A program made the translations under genes and the position numbers. Of a stretch of 64,000 nt of DNA, positions 33,714 to 42,659 are shown piece after piece (position 1 is the first letter of the stretch; the number at the start of each line of letters is the position of its first letter). This stretch comes from Chlamydiota bacterium. GTDB taxonomy: Bacteria > Auribacterota > Tritonobacteria > UBA1439. A model generated the notes under the pieces. The model did no database searches and was not told the origin of the DNA. It saw only the letters and a list, made by a program, of their open reading frames with translations. The stretch spans positions 43,271 to 107,270 of the forward strand of contig JAAYCL010000014.1 of NCBI GenBank assembly GCA_012729785.1, in the 5' to 3' direction.

Positions 33714-34547
33714 GTGCGCCCCCTGAACGATTCGTTTCTCCGGGAGCTCGAGGAGCGGGCGCGTACCATCCGCATGAACATCATCAGGATGATCGCCCGG
33801 GCGGGGTCAGGGCACCCCGGCGGCTCCTTGTCGATCGCGGACATCCTCACGGCGCTCTATTTCACCCAAATGCGCCATCGCCCGAAGGAACCGCGTTGGG
33901 CGGACCGCGACCGGTGCATCCTCTCCAAGGGGCACGCGGCCCCGGCCCTCTACGCCGTCCTGGGCGAGTGCGGCTACTTTCCGAAGGGGGAGTTCCTCAA
34001 GCTGCGGAGATTCGGCGCGATGCTCCAGGGGCACCCGGACGCCACGCGCGTCCCCGGCGTCGAGACCTCGACCGGCTCCCTCGGCCAGGGGATCTCCGTC
34101 GGGGTGGGGATGGCGCTCGCGGGGAGGATCGACGGCAGGGGCTACCGGGTCTATGTCGTCCTCGGCGACGGGGAGATCGAGGAGGGCGAGGTCTGGGAGG
34201 CCGCGATGGCCGCCGCGCACTACCGGCTCGACCGGCTGTGCGCGATCGTGGACTTCAACGGCCTCCAGATCGACGGGAGGGTGCAGGACACGATGAACCC
34301 CGAGCCGATCGCGGCGAAGTGGGAGGCGTTCGGCTGGGCGGCGCGCGAGATCGACGGACACGATTTCAGGCAGATCATCGCCGCGCTCGACTGGGCCGCG
34401 GAACCGAAGAAGAAGCCGTCCGCCATCATCGCCAGGACCGTGAAGGGCAAGGGGGTTTCGTTCATGGAGGCCCAGGTCAACTGGCACGGCGTGGCGCCAA
34501 CGGCCGAGGAGTCGAAGCGGGCGCTCGCCGAACTGGGAGAGGCGTAA
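33714..34547 (+). CDS. Transketolase, N-terminal (ThDP-binding) subunit
   Basis: 277 aa. Seen: ARAGSGHPGGSLSIADIL, SKGHAAPALYAVL, TSTGSLGQGISVGVGMAL and the ThDP motif GDGEIEEGEVWEAAMAAAHY ... DFNGLQIDG. This is the first half of a split transketolase, common in archaea and many anaerobes. It shuttles two-carbon units in the pentose phosphate pathway. GTG 33714 gives the expected family start; GTG 33663 is also in frame. The C-terminal partner follows 4 bp later. Confidence 0.9.
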   Translation: MRPLNDSFLRELEERARTIRMNIIRMIARAGSGHPGGSLSIADILTALYFTQMRHRPKEPRWADRDRCILSKGHAAPALYAVLGECGYFPKGEFLKLRRFGAMLQGHPDATRVPGVETSTGSLGQGISVGVGMALAGRIDGRGYRVYVVLGDGEIEEGEVWEAAMAAAHYRLDRLCAIVDFNGLQIDGRVQDTMNPEPIAAKWEAFGWAAREIDGHDFRQIIAALDWAAEPKKKPSAIIARTVKGKGVSFMEAQVNWHGVAPTAEESKRALAELGEA

Positions 34548-34551
34548 GGCG

Positions 34552-35496
34552 ATGGGGGCTGCACGGGCGATACGGGACGGGTACGGCGAGGCGCTCCTCG
34601 AGCTCGGGAGGAGCAACGGGAACGTCGTCGTGCTCGACGCGGATCTCGCCGAGTCGACGCGTTCGTCCGTCTTCAGGAAAGAGTTTCCCGAGCGCTTCTT
34701 CAACGCGGGCATCGCCGAGCAGAACATGGTCAACATGGCCGTCGGGCTCGCCCTCTCCGGGAAGACGGTCTTCGCGTCGAGCTTCGCCATCTTCGCCACC
34801 GGCCGCTGCTGGGAGCAGCTCAGGAACTCGGTCGCGGCCACGAGGGCCAACGTGAAGATCGTCGCGAGCCACGGCGGGCTGACCGTCGGGCCCGACGGCC
34901 TCTCGCACCAGTGCGTCGAGGACATCTCCCTAATGCGTACCATCCCGCACTTCGCCGTCATCGTGCCGTGCGACTGGGTGGAGGCGAAGAAGGCGGTGCT
35001 CGCCGCGGCCCGGATCCCGGGGCCCGTCTACATCCGGACGGCGCGGCCCAAGACTGCGCAGGTCACGAGCGAGGAGACGCCGTTCGTTATCGGCAAGTCC
35101 GTGCGCCTGCGCGACGGCGAAGACGTGACTTTGGTCGCCTGCGGCCTGATGGTCCTCGCGGCGATCGAGGCCGCCGAGGCCCTCGCGGCCGAGGGGATCC
35201 GGGCGGCGGTCGTCGACATGCACACGATCAAGCCCCTGGACGCGAAGGCGGTCGTCGCCGCGGCCAGGGAGACCGGCGCGCTCGTCACCGCGGAGGAGCA
35301 CACCCTGCTCGGCGGACTCGGCAGCGCCGTCGCGGAGACGACGGCGGCGCAGTATCCGGTCCCGGTCGAGATGGTCGGGATCCGCGACCGGTTCGGCCAG
35401 TCCGGCGAACCCGACGAGCTGCTCCGGAGATACGGGCTCACCCCCGGCGATATCTGCAAGGCAGCCAAGAGGGCGATGGGAAGGAAACGGGGCTGA
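34552..35496 (+). CDS. Transketolase, C-terminal (pyrimidine-binding) subunit
   Basis: 314 aa. Seen: DADLAESTRSSVF, FFNAGIAEQNMVNMAVGLAL (the Glu that activates ThDP), SHGGLTVGPDGLSHQ and EEHTLLGGLGSAVAE. Together with the preceding gene it makes the holoenzyme. An alternative, 1-deoxyxylulose-5-phosphate synthase, is a single chain and unlikely. The stop precedes the S41 protease pair by about 46 bp. Confidence 0.9.
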   Translation: MGAARAIRDGYGEALLELGRSNGNVVVLDADLAESTRSSVFRKEFPERFFNAGIAEQNMVNMAVGLALSGKTVFASSFAIFATGRCWEQLRNSVAATRANVKIVASHGGLTVGPDGLSHQCVEDISLMRTIPHFAVIVPCDWVEAKKAVLAAARIPGPVYIRTARPKTAQVTSEETPFVIGKSVRLRDGEDVTLVACGLMVLAAIEAAEALAAEGIRAAVVDMHTIKPLDAKAVVAAARETGALVTAEEHTLLGGLGSAVAETTAAQYPVPVEMVGIRDRFGQSGEPDELLRRYGLTPGDICKAAKRAMGRKRG

Positions 35497-35542
35497 GGCG
35501 CCCCGTCTTTCGCCGCCCGCGTCAACCCAGGACACCGCGACG

Positions 35543-36844
35543 ATGAGATATTCTTCGACCCGCTTCCCGCTGTACTGTCTGCTGCTCATGTTGGCCGCAT
35601 CGGTCGTCCTGTCCCGGCCCGCCGCCCCGGCGGGGGGCGCAGCGGAGAAGGACGGGGACGTCTACCGGAGCCTCGACATCCTCTGCGACGTCATCACGAT
35701 CATCCAGCGCGACTACATAGAGAAGCTGGGCACCGAGCGGCTGATGCAGGACGCGCTCCGGGGGATGCTCGCCTCGCTCGACAGCTACAGCACCTACCTG
35801 CCGGCCCCGGCCCCCCGGGCGACCCCCGGCCCCCCGGCGGGGGAGCCCGGCACCTATGGGCTCGAGGTGGCGTACAAGAACAGGCTGCTCACGGTGGTTT
35901 CCCCCGTGGAGAACGGGCCGGCCTGGAAGGCCGGCCTGAAGAGCGGCGACCTGATCATCAAGATCGGGGAGGAGCCCGTCGACGATCGCCCGCTCGCCGA
36001 ACTGCTCCAGCTCTTCCGCGGCGCCGCCGCGGGGGAGCTGCGCCTGCAGGTGGCGCGGCGGGGGGAGCGCGAGTTCCTTGATTTCACCCTCGCCCCCGGG
36101 AAGGTGGAGGGGCCGGCGGCGCGGACGGAGATGCCGGAAGACAAGATCGCCCTGCTGAGGATCGCGCGCTTCGACCGGGGAACGCCCGCGCGGGTCGCCG
36201 AGTGCCTTGCCGCCCTGAAGGAGCGCGGCGCCGACGGCACGGTCCTCGACCTCAGGGACTGCCCCGCGGGGGAGATAGAGGCAGCCATCGAGGTCGCCGG
36301 GCACTTCATTTCGGAGGGTGGGCTCGTGGCGACGCTCGCGGCCCGGTCGGATGAGGCGCGGAAGGAGTTCGTCTCGTCCGGCGCACAGCCGTCGGCCGAG
36401 GGCCCGGTGGTAATCCTCGTCAACGGAGGGACGAGCGGCGCGGCGGAGGTGCTCGCGGGCGCGCTGCAGGCGGAAGGGCGGGGCGTGTTGATGGGGCAGA
36501 AGAGTTTCGGCTGCGCCTTCGAGGAGGGGACGTTCACGCTCAAGGACGGTTCGGTGATCACGCTTTTGACCGCCGTCTACCGGACGCCGGCCGGCGCCGA
36601 GATACAGGACAAGGGGCTCACCCCGGACATAGAGGTCGTATCCGAGACGGCGGAGACGGAGGCGGGGGAGGGGGAGGGGGGGGAAGGGGAGGGGGAGGAG
36701 TTCGAGATCCCCGACGAAAAGGGCGAGAAGGGGCTGAAGGGCGTGAAGGCTCCGAAGGGTGAGCAGGAAACGGACCCGGTGGTGCAGCGCGCGATCGACC
36801 TCATCAAGGGGATGCGCATAATGAAGAGCAAGGAGGGGAACTAG
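35543..36844 (+). CDS. Degenerate S41 (C-terminal processing) protease homologue
   Basis: 433 aa: signal sequence, N-terminal helical region, PDZ (about 105-170), and S41 core. The fold features are present (VILVNGGTSGAAEVLAGAL ... GQKSFGCAFEEG) but the catalytic residues are not: counting from the intact neighbour, the Ser is Gly299 (in TSGAAE) and the Lys is Cys324 (in SFGCAF), 25 residues apart as in real enzymes. An acidic Gly/Glu-rich low-complexity stretch and a KGEKGLKGVKAPKG tract close the protein. It probably acts as a pseudo-enzyme, adaptor or regulator. The active paralogue starts 3 bp later. Confidence 0.8.
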   Translation: MRYSSTRFPLYCLLLMLAASVVLSRPAAPAGGAAEKDGDVYRSLDILCDVITIIQRDYIEKLGTERLMQDALRGMLASLDSYSTYLPAPAPRATPGPPAGEPGTYGLEVAYKNRLLTVVSPVENGPAWKAGLKSGDLIIKIGEEPVDDRPLAELLQLFRGAAAGELRLQVARRGEREFLDFTLAPGKVEGPAARTEMPEDKIALLRIARFDRGTPARVAECLAALKERGADGTVLDLRDCPAGEIEAAIEVAGHFISEGGLVATLAARSDEARKEFVSSGAQPSAEGPVVILVNGGTSGAAEVLAGALQAEGRGVLMGQKSFGCAFEEGTFTLKDGSVITLLTAVYRTPAGAEIQDKGLTPDIEVVSETAETEAGEGEGGEGEGEEFEIPDEKGEKGLKGVKAPKGEQETDPVVQRAIDLIKGMRIMKSKEGN

Positions 36845-36846
36845 TC

Positions 36847-38169
36847 GTGCGCAGGCGCAGCCCCTTCCCCGTCGCGGCCTCGTGCCTTGCGGCCTGCTGC
36901 CTCGTCACGGCCCTCTGCGCGGCGTTGGGCCGGGCCGCGGACAGACAGTTGCGGTCGGGCCTCGACATCTTCGTCTCCGGGATGGATATCGTCTCGAGGC
37001 ACTACTACCGCGAGGTGGAGGACCGCGATCTCGCCTACGGCGCCCTCAAGGGGATGTGCAGCGCCCTCGATCCCCACAGCCAGTTCATGGACGAGGAGAT
37101 CTACCGCGAGATGAAGGTCGAGACCGAGGGTGCGTTCGGCGGCCTCGGCATCGAGATCACCATCCGGGACAAGTTCCTCACCGTGGTCGCGCCGATCGAG
37201 GACACCCCCGCATTCAAGGCGGGGCTCAGGGCGGGCGACCGCATCGTGGAGATCGAGGGGGTCTCGACGAAGGACCTGAGCCTCGTGGAGGCGGTCCGCA
37301 CCCTCCGCGGCACCCCCGGGACCGTCGCGCGGATTACGGTGATGCGGCCGAGCACCGGCGCGATGCTGCCGTTCGCCATCACCCGCGCAAACATCCAGAT
37401 CCAGAGCGTCAAGGACGCCGGGCTCGTCAGGAGCCGGATCGGCTACATCCGCCTCACCCAGTTCCAGGAGCACACCGGGAGCGATTTCGACAAGGCGCTG
37501 CGGGCGCTCGCGGCCGAGGGGATGGAGGGGCTCATCCTCGACCTCCGCAACAATCCCGGGGGCCTTCTCCAGGTCGCCATCGAGATCGCCGACAAGTTCA
37601 TCGGCGGGGAGCGGCTGCTCGTGTACACGAAGGGCAGGATCCGGACACAGAACATCGAGTTCAAATCGCACGGCAAGGCGGCCTTTCCGGACCTGCCGAT
37701 GGTCATCCTCGTGAACAAGGGGAGCGCCAGCGGGTCGGAGATCGTCGCCGGGGCGCTGCAGGACTGGGGCCGCGGCATCATCCTCGGCGAGCCGACGTTC
37801 GGCAAAGGGTCGGTGCAGAGCGTGCTCCCGCTCCCCGATGGCTCCGCCCTGCGCCTGACCACCGCGCACTACTTCACCCCCAAGGGCCGGGTGATCCAGA
37901 AGGTCGGGGTCCAGCCCGATATCCGGGTCGAGATGACGGACGAACAGGAGATCAAGGTGCTCATGCGGCGCAGGCTGGAGAGGATGATCAAGGAGAGCCC
38001 GGAGGGGACCGACCTCGCCACGGAGAAGGCGGAGCTGAAGAAGCTCGGGGAGGCGGCGGACGTGCAGCTGGAGCGGGCGCTCGACCTCCTACAGGGGATC
38101 CTCGCCGTCCGGAAACCGCTCGGGGCCACCCCCGCCCCCGCCCCCGCGAAAACCCCCGCGGCGGGCTGA
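36847..38169 (+). CDS. S41 carboxy-terminal processing protease, intact
   Basis: 440 aa. Signal sequence, PDZ (about 95-170), then S41 core with catalytic Ser295 (NKGSASGSEIVAGALQD) and Lys320 (PTFGKGSVQ), the Ser/Lys dyad. These periplasmic proteases trim or degrade proteins from the C-terminus. It starts with GTG with aaggagggg upstream, immediately after the degenerate paralogue, so the pair is translationally coupled. The C-terminal tail is Pro/Ala-rich. Confidence 0.9.
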   Translation: MRRRSPFPVAASCLAACCLVTALCAALGRAADRQLRSGLDIFVSGMDIVSRHYYREVEDRDLAYGALKGMCSALDPHSQFMDEEIYREMKVETEGAFGGLGIEITIRDKFLTVVAPIEDTPAFKAGLRAGDRIVEIEGVSTKDLSLVEAVRTLRGTPGTVARITVMRPSTGAMLPFAITRANIQIQSVKDAGLVRSRIGYIRLTQFQEHTGSDFDKALRALAAEGMEGLILDLRNNPGGLLQVAIEIADKFIGGERLLVYTKGRIRTQNIEFKSHGKAAFPDLPMVILVNKGSASGSEIVAGALQDWGRGIILGEPTFGKGSVQSVLPLPDGSALRLTTAHYFTPKGRVIQKVGVQPDIRVEMTDEQEIKVLMRRRLERMIKESPEGTDLATEKAELKKLGEAADVQLERALDLLQGILAVRKPLGATPAPAPAKTPAAG

Positions 38170-38205
38170 TACCGTCCGGCTCATCCCCCGGCCGCGAGGT
38201 GCGCC

Positions 38206-39210
38206 GTGCTGATCCTCGGTATAGAGACGTCGTGCGACGAGACCGGCGTCGCGCTGGTCGACGCGCGAAGCGGCGCGATCGCCGCGGAGGCGGTGGCGTC
38301 GCAGGACGAACTGCACGCGCGCTACGCCGGGGTGGTCCCCGAGCTCGCCTCTCGCCGGCACCTCTGCACCCTCGCGCCGCTCACCGCGCGGGTGCTTCGG
38401 GAGGCGGGCGCCGCGGCACGCGATGTCGGCCTCGTCGCGGCGGCGCGCGGGCCCGGCCTCGCGGGCTGCCTCCTCGCGGGGGTGAGCTTCGCCAAGGGGT
38501 TCGCGTACGCCCTCGGGGCGCCGATCCTCGGGATCAACCACCTCGAGGCGCACCTGTACATGTGCGTGGCGGGCGGCGGGATCGACTTCCCGGCGGTCGC
38601 GCTCGTCGTCTCCGGGGGGCACACGATCCTCGCGATCGTGCCCGAGTGGGGCCGTTACGAGCTGCTGGGGCAGACCCGCGACGACGCGGTCGGGGAGGCC
38701 TACGACAAGGTGGCCTCGATGCTCGGGCTCCCGTACCCCGGCGGGCCCGCGATCGAAAGGCGCGCGCGCCGCGCCGCGAGGGCGGTGCGTTTCCCGCGGC
38801 CGCTGCTCAAGAGCGGCGACCTGGAGTTCAGTCTGAGCGGCCTGAAGACGGCGGTGCGCACCCGTCTCCGGTCGGGCGGGGCGGCGCCGCCCGGCGAAGA
38901 GGAGGTCGACGCGGTCGCGCGCGGGTTCCAGGAGGCGGTGATCGAGGTTTTGCGCCTGAAGACCGTCGAGGGGGCCCGCCGCGTGGGCGCCCGCACCGTG
39001 CTGCTCGCGGGGGGGGTCGCGCGCAACGAGGCGCTCCGGTCGGGGATCGAACGGGAGGCCGCGAGGCGGGGGGTGCGCGTGGTCGCCTCACCGCCGTCCC
39101 ACTGCACCGACAACGGCGCGATGATCGCCTTGCTCGCGCGCCTGCAGTGGGCCGAGGGACGGCGGGACGGATCGGATCTCGATATAGACCCGGGCCTGCG
39201 GCTCTGCTAG
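38206..39210 (+). CDS. tsaD: tRNA t6A transferase catalytic subunit
   Basis: 334 aa. TsaD transfers the threonylcarbamoyl group to A37. Seen: ILGIETSCDETGVALVD, the metal-ligand motif INHLEAHLYMC (variant of HxEGH), LVVSGGHT, GRTRDDAVGEA-type segment (GQTRDDAVGEAYDKVA), PGGPAIE and a C-terminal GGVARNEALR. GTG start. TsaB and TsaE are at 12197 and 11625; TsaC is not in the window. Confidence 0.94.
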   Translation: MLILGIETSCDETGVALVDARSGAIAAEAVASQDELHARYAGVVPELASRRHLCTLAPLTARVLREAGAAARDVGLVAAARGPGLAGCLLAGVSFAKGFAYALGAPILGINHLEAHLYMCVAGGGIDFPAVALVVSGGHTILAIVPEWGRYELLGQTRDDAVGEAYDKVASMLGLPYPGGPAIERRARRAARAVRFPRPLLKSGDLEFSLSGLKTAVRTRLRSGGAAPPGEEEVDAVARGFQEAVIEVLRLKTVEGARRVGARTVLLAGGVARNEALRSGIEREAARRGVRVVASPPSHCTDNGAMIALLARLQWAEGRRDGSDLDIDPGLRLC

Positions 39211-39286
39211 GGGCCCGGCCGCCGGTCGTTGCGCAGCGGCGCGGCGCGGGACGCCGCGGCGCTTGGCCGCGGATGGAGGCGGGGAT

Positions 39287-40036
39287 ATGAATCCGGACAA
39301 TCTGAAAAAACTCTTCTCGGATGTCGCGAAGGGGAAGATCTCCCCCGCGGCCGCCCTCAAGAGGGTCCGCCATCTGCCGTTCGAGGAGCTCGGCCACAGC
39401 ACGGTGGACGGGCACCGGGCGATCAGGCAGGGGTACCCCGAGGTGATCTTCTGCCAGGGCAAGACCGTCGAGGAGATCGAGGAGATCGCCGCGCGGATCT
39501 GCGGGGCGGGGGACAACCTGCTCGCCACGCGCGCCTCCGAGGAGGCGTTCCGCCGCATCCACGCGCTGTTCCCGGACGCGGTCTACCACCGCCGCGCGCA
39601 CGCGGTGACGGTCGAGCGGCGCCGTCTCACCAAGGCCCCCGGCTTCATCGCCGTGGTGAGCGCCGGCACCGCGGACGGCCCCGTGGCCGAGGAGGCGGCG
39701 GTCACCGCGGAGTCGATGGGCAACACCGTCCGCAGGTTCTACGACGTGGGCGTCGCGGGGCTGCACCGGCTGCTCCGCAAGCTGCCGGACCTCGCGCGCG
39801 CCCGGGTAATCGTGGTCGCCGCGGGGATGGAGGGGGCGCTGCCGAGCGTGGTGGGGGGGCTCGTGGGAAGGCCCGTCGTCGCGGTCCCGACGAGCGTTGG
39901 CTACGGCGCGAGTTTCGGCGGCATCGCGGCGCTGCTCGGGATGCTCAACAGCTGCGCGGCGGGCGTCACGGTGGTGAACATCGACAACGGTTTCGGAGCG
40001 GGCTACGCCGCCGCCCTGATCAACAAGACGAGGTAG
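39287..40036 (+). CDS. larB: Pyridinium-3,5-biscarboxylate mononucleotide synthase
   Basis: 249 aa. LarB carboxylates and activates nicotinate adenine dinucleotide in making the nickel-pincer cofactor of lactate racemase-type enzymes. Seen: an N-terminal DVAKGKISPAAAL, GHSTVDGHRAIRQGYPEVIFCQGK, then a PurE-like core AVVSAGTADGPVAEEAA, VVAAGMEGALPSVV and AVPTSVGYGASFGG. larC follows 97 bp later. Confidence 0.92.
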   Translation: MNPDNLKKLFSDVAKGKISPAAALKRVRHLPFEELGHSTVDGHRAIRQGYPEVIFCQGKTVEEIEEIAARICGAGDNLLATRASEEAFRRIHALFPDAVYHRRAHAVTVERRRLTKAPGFIAVVSAGTADGPVAEEAAVTAESMGNTVRRFYDVGVAGLHRLLRKLPDLARARVIVVAAGMEGALPSVVGGLVGRPVVAVPTSVGYGASFGGIAALLGMLNSCAAGVTVVNIDNGFGAGYAAALINKTR

Positions 40037-40133
40037 GGGCTTCCGGCCGCAGATCGACACGGCTGCGCGCGGACGCGGAGGGACGATGGGTGATCCGCGA
40101 AGATCCGCGGCATTGCGGACGGTGAAGGGCGAT

Positions 40134-41363
40134 ATGAGAAAGGTCGCGTACTTCGACTGCTTCGCCGGCGTGAGCGGCGATATGATCCTCGGCGCCCTGC
40201 TCGACGCGGGGCTGCGCCTCGACGCGCTCCGCGGCGCACTCCGCGGTCTCCCCCTGCGCGGATGGCGCCTCGAGGCGCGCCGCGTGCGGCGCGAAGGGCT
40301 CGCCGGGACGAGGGCGTCCGTGACGATCGTTGCGGGGGCCGGGAAGACACTCCACGGGCTCGAGCCGATCCTGCGCCTGGTGCGGCGGAGCCGGCTCCCG
40401 GCGCCGGTGCGGCGGAGCGCCGAGGAGACGTTCCACCTCCTCGCGCGGGCCGAGTCGAGGGTCCACGGGGTGCGGCTCGCCGAGGCGCATTTCCACGAGG
40501 TCGGAGCCGTCGACTCCGTCGTCGACGTGCTCGGCGCCCTCGCAGGGCTGCAGCTGCTCGGCGTGGACGAGGTCCGCGCCTCCGCCCTCCCGTGGAACGG
40601 CGGGATGGTGCGGTGCGCGCACGGGCTTCTTCCGGTGCCTGCGCCCGCCACCGTCGAACTGCTGCGCGGGCTCCCGGTCGCGCCGCACCCCTCCCCCGGC
40701 GAGATGGTGACCCCGACCGGGATCGCGATCCTCCGGGCGGTCGCGGCGGGGTTCGGCGCCTGCCCGGCGATGACGGTTGTGCGCGTCGGCTACGGGGCCG
40801 GGGAGAAACGCTTCCACGGCGTTCCCAATCTGCTGCGTCTCGTCCTCGGTGAGGCGGAGGGTGGGGACGGCGCCGGCGTCGTCACGGTCCTCGAGACCGA
40901 AATCGACGACATGCCGCCATCCCGGTACGACCACCTCTCGCGCCTCCTCTTCGAGGCGGGGGCGCTCGACGTCTTCATGACCCCGGTGTTGATGAAGAAG
41001 AACCGCCCGGGCCAGCTCCTCACCGCCCTCCTTTCGCCGGGGTTGGCGGGCACGGCGGCGGAGATCGTGCTGCGCGAGAGCACGACGCTGGGGGTGCGGA
41101 TGCGCGAGGAACGGCGCGTGACGCTCCCGCGGAGGATCGTCGAGGTGAAGACGCGGTTCGGGCGCGTCCGGGTGAAGCTGGCGCGGCGCCCGGGCGGACG
41201 GGTGACCGCCGCGCCGGAGCACGACGACTGCGCGGCGCTGGCGGCGAGGACGGGGGCGCCGCTGGACGAGGTGGCAAACGAGGCGCGGAAGGCGGCGGCG
41301 CGCAGGGCGGGGAGACGGCGGGGAGCCAAAGAGGAAAGGGGTGCGCGGTTATGGTCGAGATGA
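40134..41363 (+). CDS. larC: Nickel-insertion protein of the nickel-pincer cofactor
   Basis: 409 aa, single chain (no programmed frameshift is needed). LarC is a cyclometallase that inserts nickel into the pincer nucleotide. Seen: [38 protein letters not shown] (histidine-rich), PTGIAILRA, and [10 protein letters not shown]. larE is not adjacent and no LarA-type user enzyme is in the window. The stop overlaps the pilT start by 13 bp. Confidence 0.93.
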   Translation: MRKVAYFDCFAGVSGDMILGALLDAGLRLDALRGALRGLPLRGWRLEARRVRREGLAGTRASVTIVAGAGKTLHGLEPILRLVRRSRLPAPVRRSAEETFHLLARAESRVHGVRLAEAHFHEVGAVDSVVDVLGALAGLQLLGVDEVRASALPWNGGMVRCAHGLLPVPAPATVELLRGLPVAPHPSPGEMVTPTGIAILRAVAAGFGACPAMTVVRVGYGAGEKRFHGVPNLLRLVLGEAEGGDGAGVVTVLETEIDDMPPSRYDHLSRLLFEAGALDVFMTPVLMKKNRPGQLLTALLSPGLAGTAAEIVLRESTTLGVRMREERRVTLPRRIVEVKTRFGRVRVKLARRPGGRVTAAPEHDDCAALAARTGAPLDEVANEARKAAARRAGRRRGAKEERGARLWSR

Positions 41364-42412
41364 AGGAGCTTCTGGAGCGCACGGTCGCCGAGGGGGCGTC
41401 CGACCTGCACATATGCGTCGGCTGTCCGCCGACGATACGGCTCCACGGGGGGCTGATCCCGCTCGAGGGGCCGCCGCTCGGGCCCGTGGACACCGAACGG
41501 CTCGTCAAGGGCGTCACCTCCGACCAGAACCAGGAGAAGCTGCGCACGAAAGGAGGGGCCGACTTCGGCTTCAGTTTCGGCGACCAGGCGCGCTTCAGGG
41601 TGAGCGTCTACAAGCAGAAGGGCTCGATGGCGATGGCGCTGCGCCTGATCCCCAACCGCCTGCTGACGCTCGAGGAGATCGGCCTCCCCGCGATGATCAA
41701 GACGCTCCTCTACAAGCCGCGCGGGCTGATTCTCGTCACCGGCCCCACCGGCTCGGGGAAGACGACCACGCTCGCCTCGATGCTGAACGTCATCAACCAG
41801 GAGCGGGACTGCCACATCCTCACCATCGAGGACCCGATCGAATACTACCACGATCACGCGAAATCGGTCGTGACCCAGCGCGAGGTGGGGGTCGACGTCC
41901 CCGACTTCTCCGACGCGATCGTCCACGGCCTCCGGCAGGACCCGGACGTGATCCTCGTCGGGGAGATGCGCGACCTGCAGACGATGGAGGCGGCGATCAG
42001 CGCCGCCGAGACGGGGCACCTCGTCTTCGCCACCCTCCACACCACCGGCGCCGGGAGGACGATGGACCGGATCATCGACGCATTCCCCACCGGACAGCAG
42101 GGACAGATCCGCTCCCAGCTCTCGCAGAGCATCGTGGCGGTGATCTCGCAGCTCCTGCTCCCGAAACTGAGCGGCTCGGGTCGGGTCGCGCCGACCGAGA
42201 TCATGATCGCGACCCCCTCCATCCAGAACCTCATCCGCGAGAACAAGACGTTCCGGATACAGTCCGACATCCAGACCGGAGCCCGGCACGGGATGCGGAC
42301 GCTGGACATGTCGCTGATGAACCTGTACCAGCAGGGGACGATCAGCTACGAGTCGATGATGAACGCCGCGCAGGATCCCGAGCAGATCTTGATCCAGATC
42401 GGCGGACGGTGA
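41351..42412 (+). CDS. pilT: Type IV pilus retraction ATPase
   Basis: 353 aa, usual PilT length. Seen: SDLHICVG near the start, Walker [16 protein letters not shown], Asp box [13 protein letters not shown], Walker B-type [26 protein letters not shown] and AIRNLIRE-like [14 protein letters not shown] near the C-terminus. It powers pilus retraction and twitching. It is isolated from the two minor-pilin operons at 55-61.7 kb. It overlaps the larC end by 13 bp. Confidence 0.93.
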   Translation: MVEMKELLERTVAEGASDLHICVGCPPTIRLHGGLIPLEGPPLGPVDTERLVKGVTSDQNQEKLRTKGGADFGFSFGDQARFRVSVYKQKGSMAMALRLIPNRLLTLEEIGLPAMIKTLLYKPRGLILVTGPTGSGKTTTLASMLNVINQERDCHILTIEDPIEYYHDHAKSVVTQREVGVDVPDFSDAIVHGLRQDPDVILVGEMRDLQTMEAAISAAETGHLVFATLHTTGAGRTMDRIIDAFPTGQQGQIRSQLSQSIVAVISQLLLPKLSGSGRVAPTEIMIATPSIQNLIRENKTFRIQSDIQTGARHGMRTLDMSLMNLYQQGTISYESMMNAAQDPEQILIQIGGR

Positions 42413-42450
42413 CGCCGCCCGTTTCGCGGCGCACGGGTCGAAAATAATGG

Positions 42451-42481
42451 TTGACGGCTGCGGGGGGACGCATGCTACCAT
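42451..42481 (+). promoter_or_regulatory. Weak candidate promoter before polA
   Basis: TTGACG (42451-42456) and TACCAT (42476-42481) are separated by 19 nt, longer than ideal. The 180-nt leader to the GTG start shows no riboswitch I recognise. Confidence 0.35.
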
Positions 42482-42659
42482 CCGCGCGGACTCAGGGGTG
42501 TTTCCGGGGCCGGTTGTCCCACCATCATTCAATCCCAAAATGATGATCCGGATCGCGCCGCGCGCGGCCGGCGTCGCGCCGCGTGGGCGGCGCTGCGCGT
42601 GAGACGTGCGTGTTCCTCGTCCACAGTCGATGAACTTGTGCCCCCCGGGCAGGTAACCG

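Noticed and set aside
36661-36700. Frameshift in the G-rich tract of the first S41 gene
   Set aside because: The frame is continuous and the translation is an acidic Gly/Glu linker; the loss of catalytic residues lies upstream and is not explained by it.
40134-41363. Programmed frameshift in larC
   Set aside because: The gene reads through as one frame with both N- and C-terminal motifs, unlike the Lactobacillus larC1/larC2 case.
42413-42659. Riboswitch or small gene in the leader of polA
   Set aside because: No known riboswitch core or credible short frame is visible; only a weak promoter with a 19-nt spacer.
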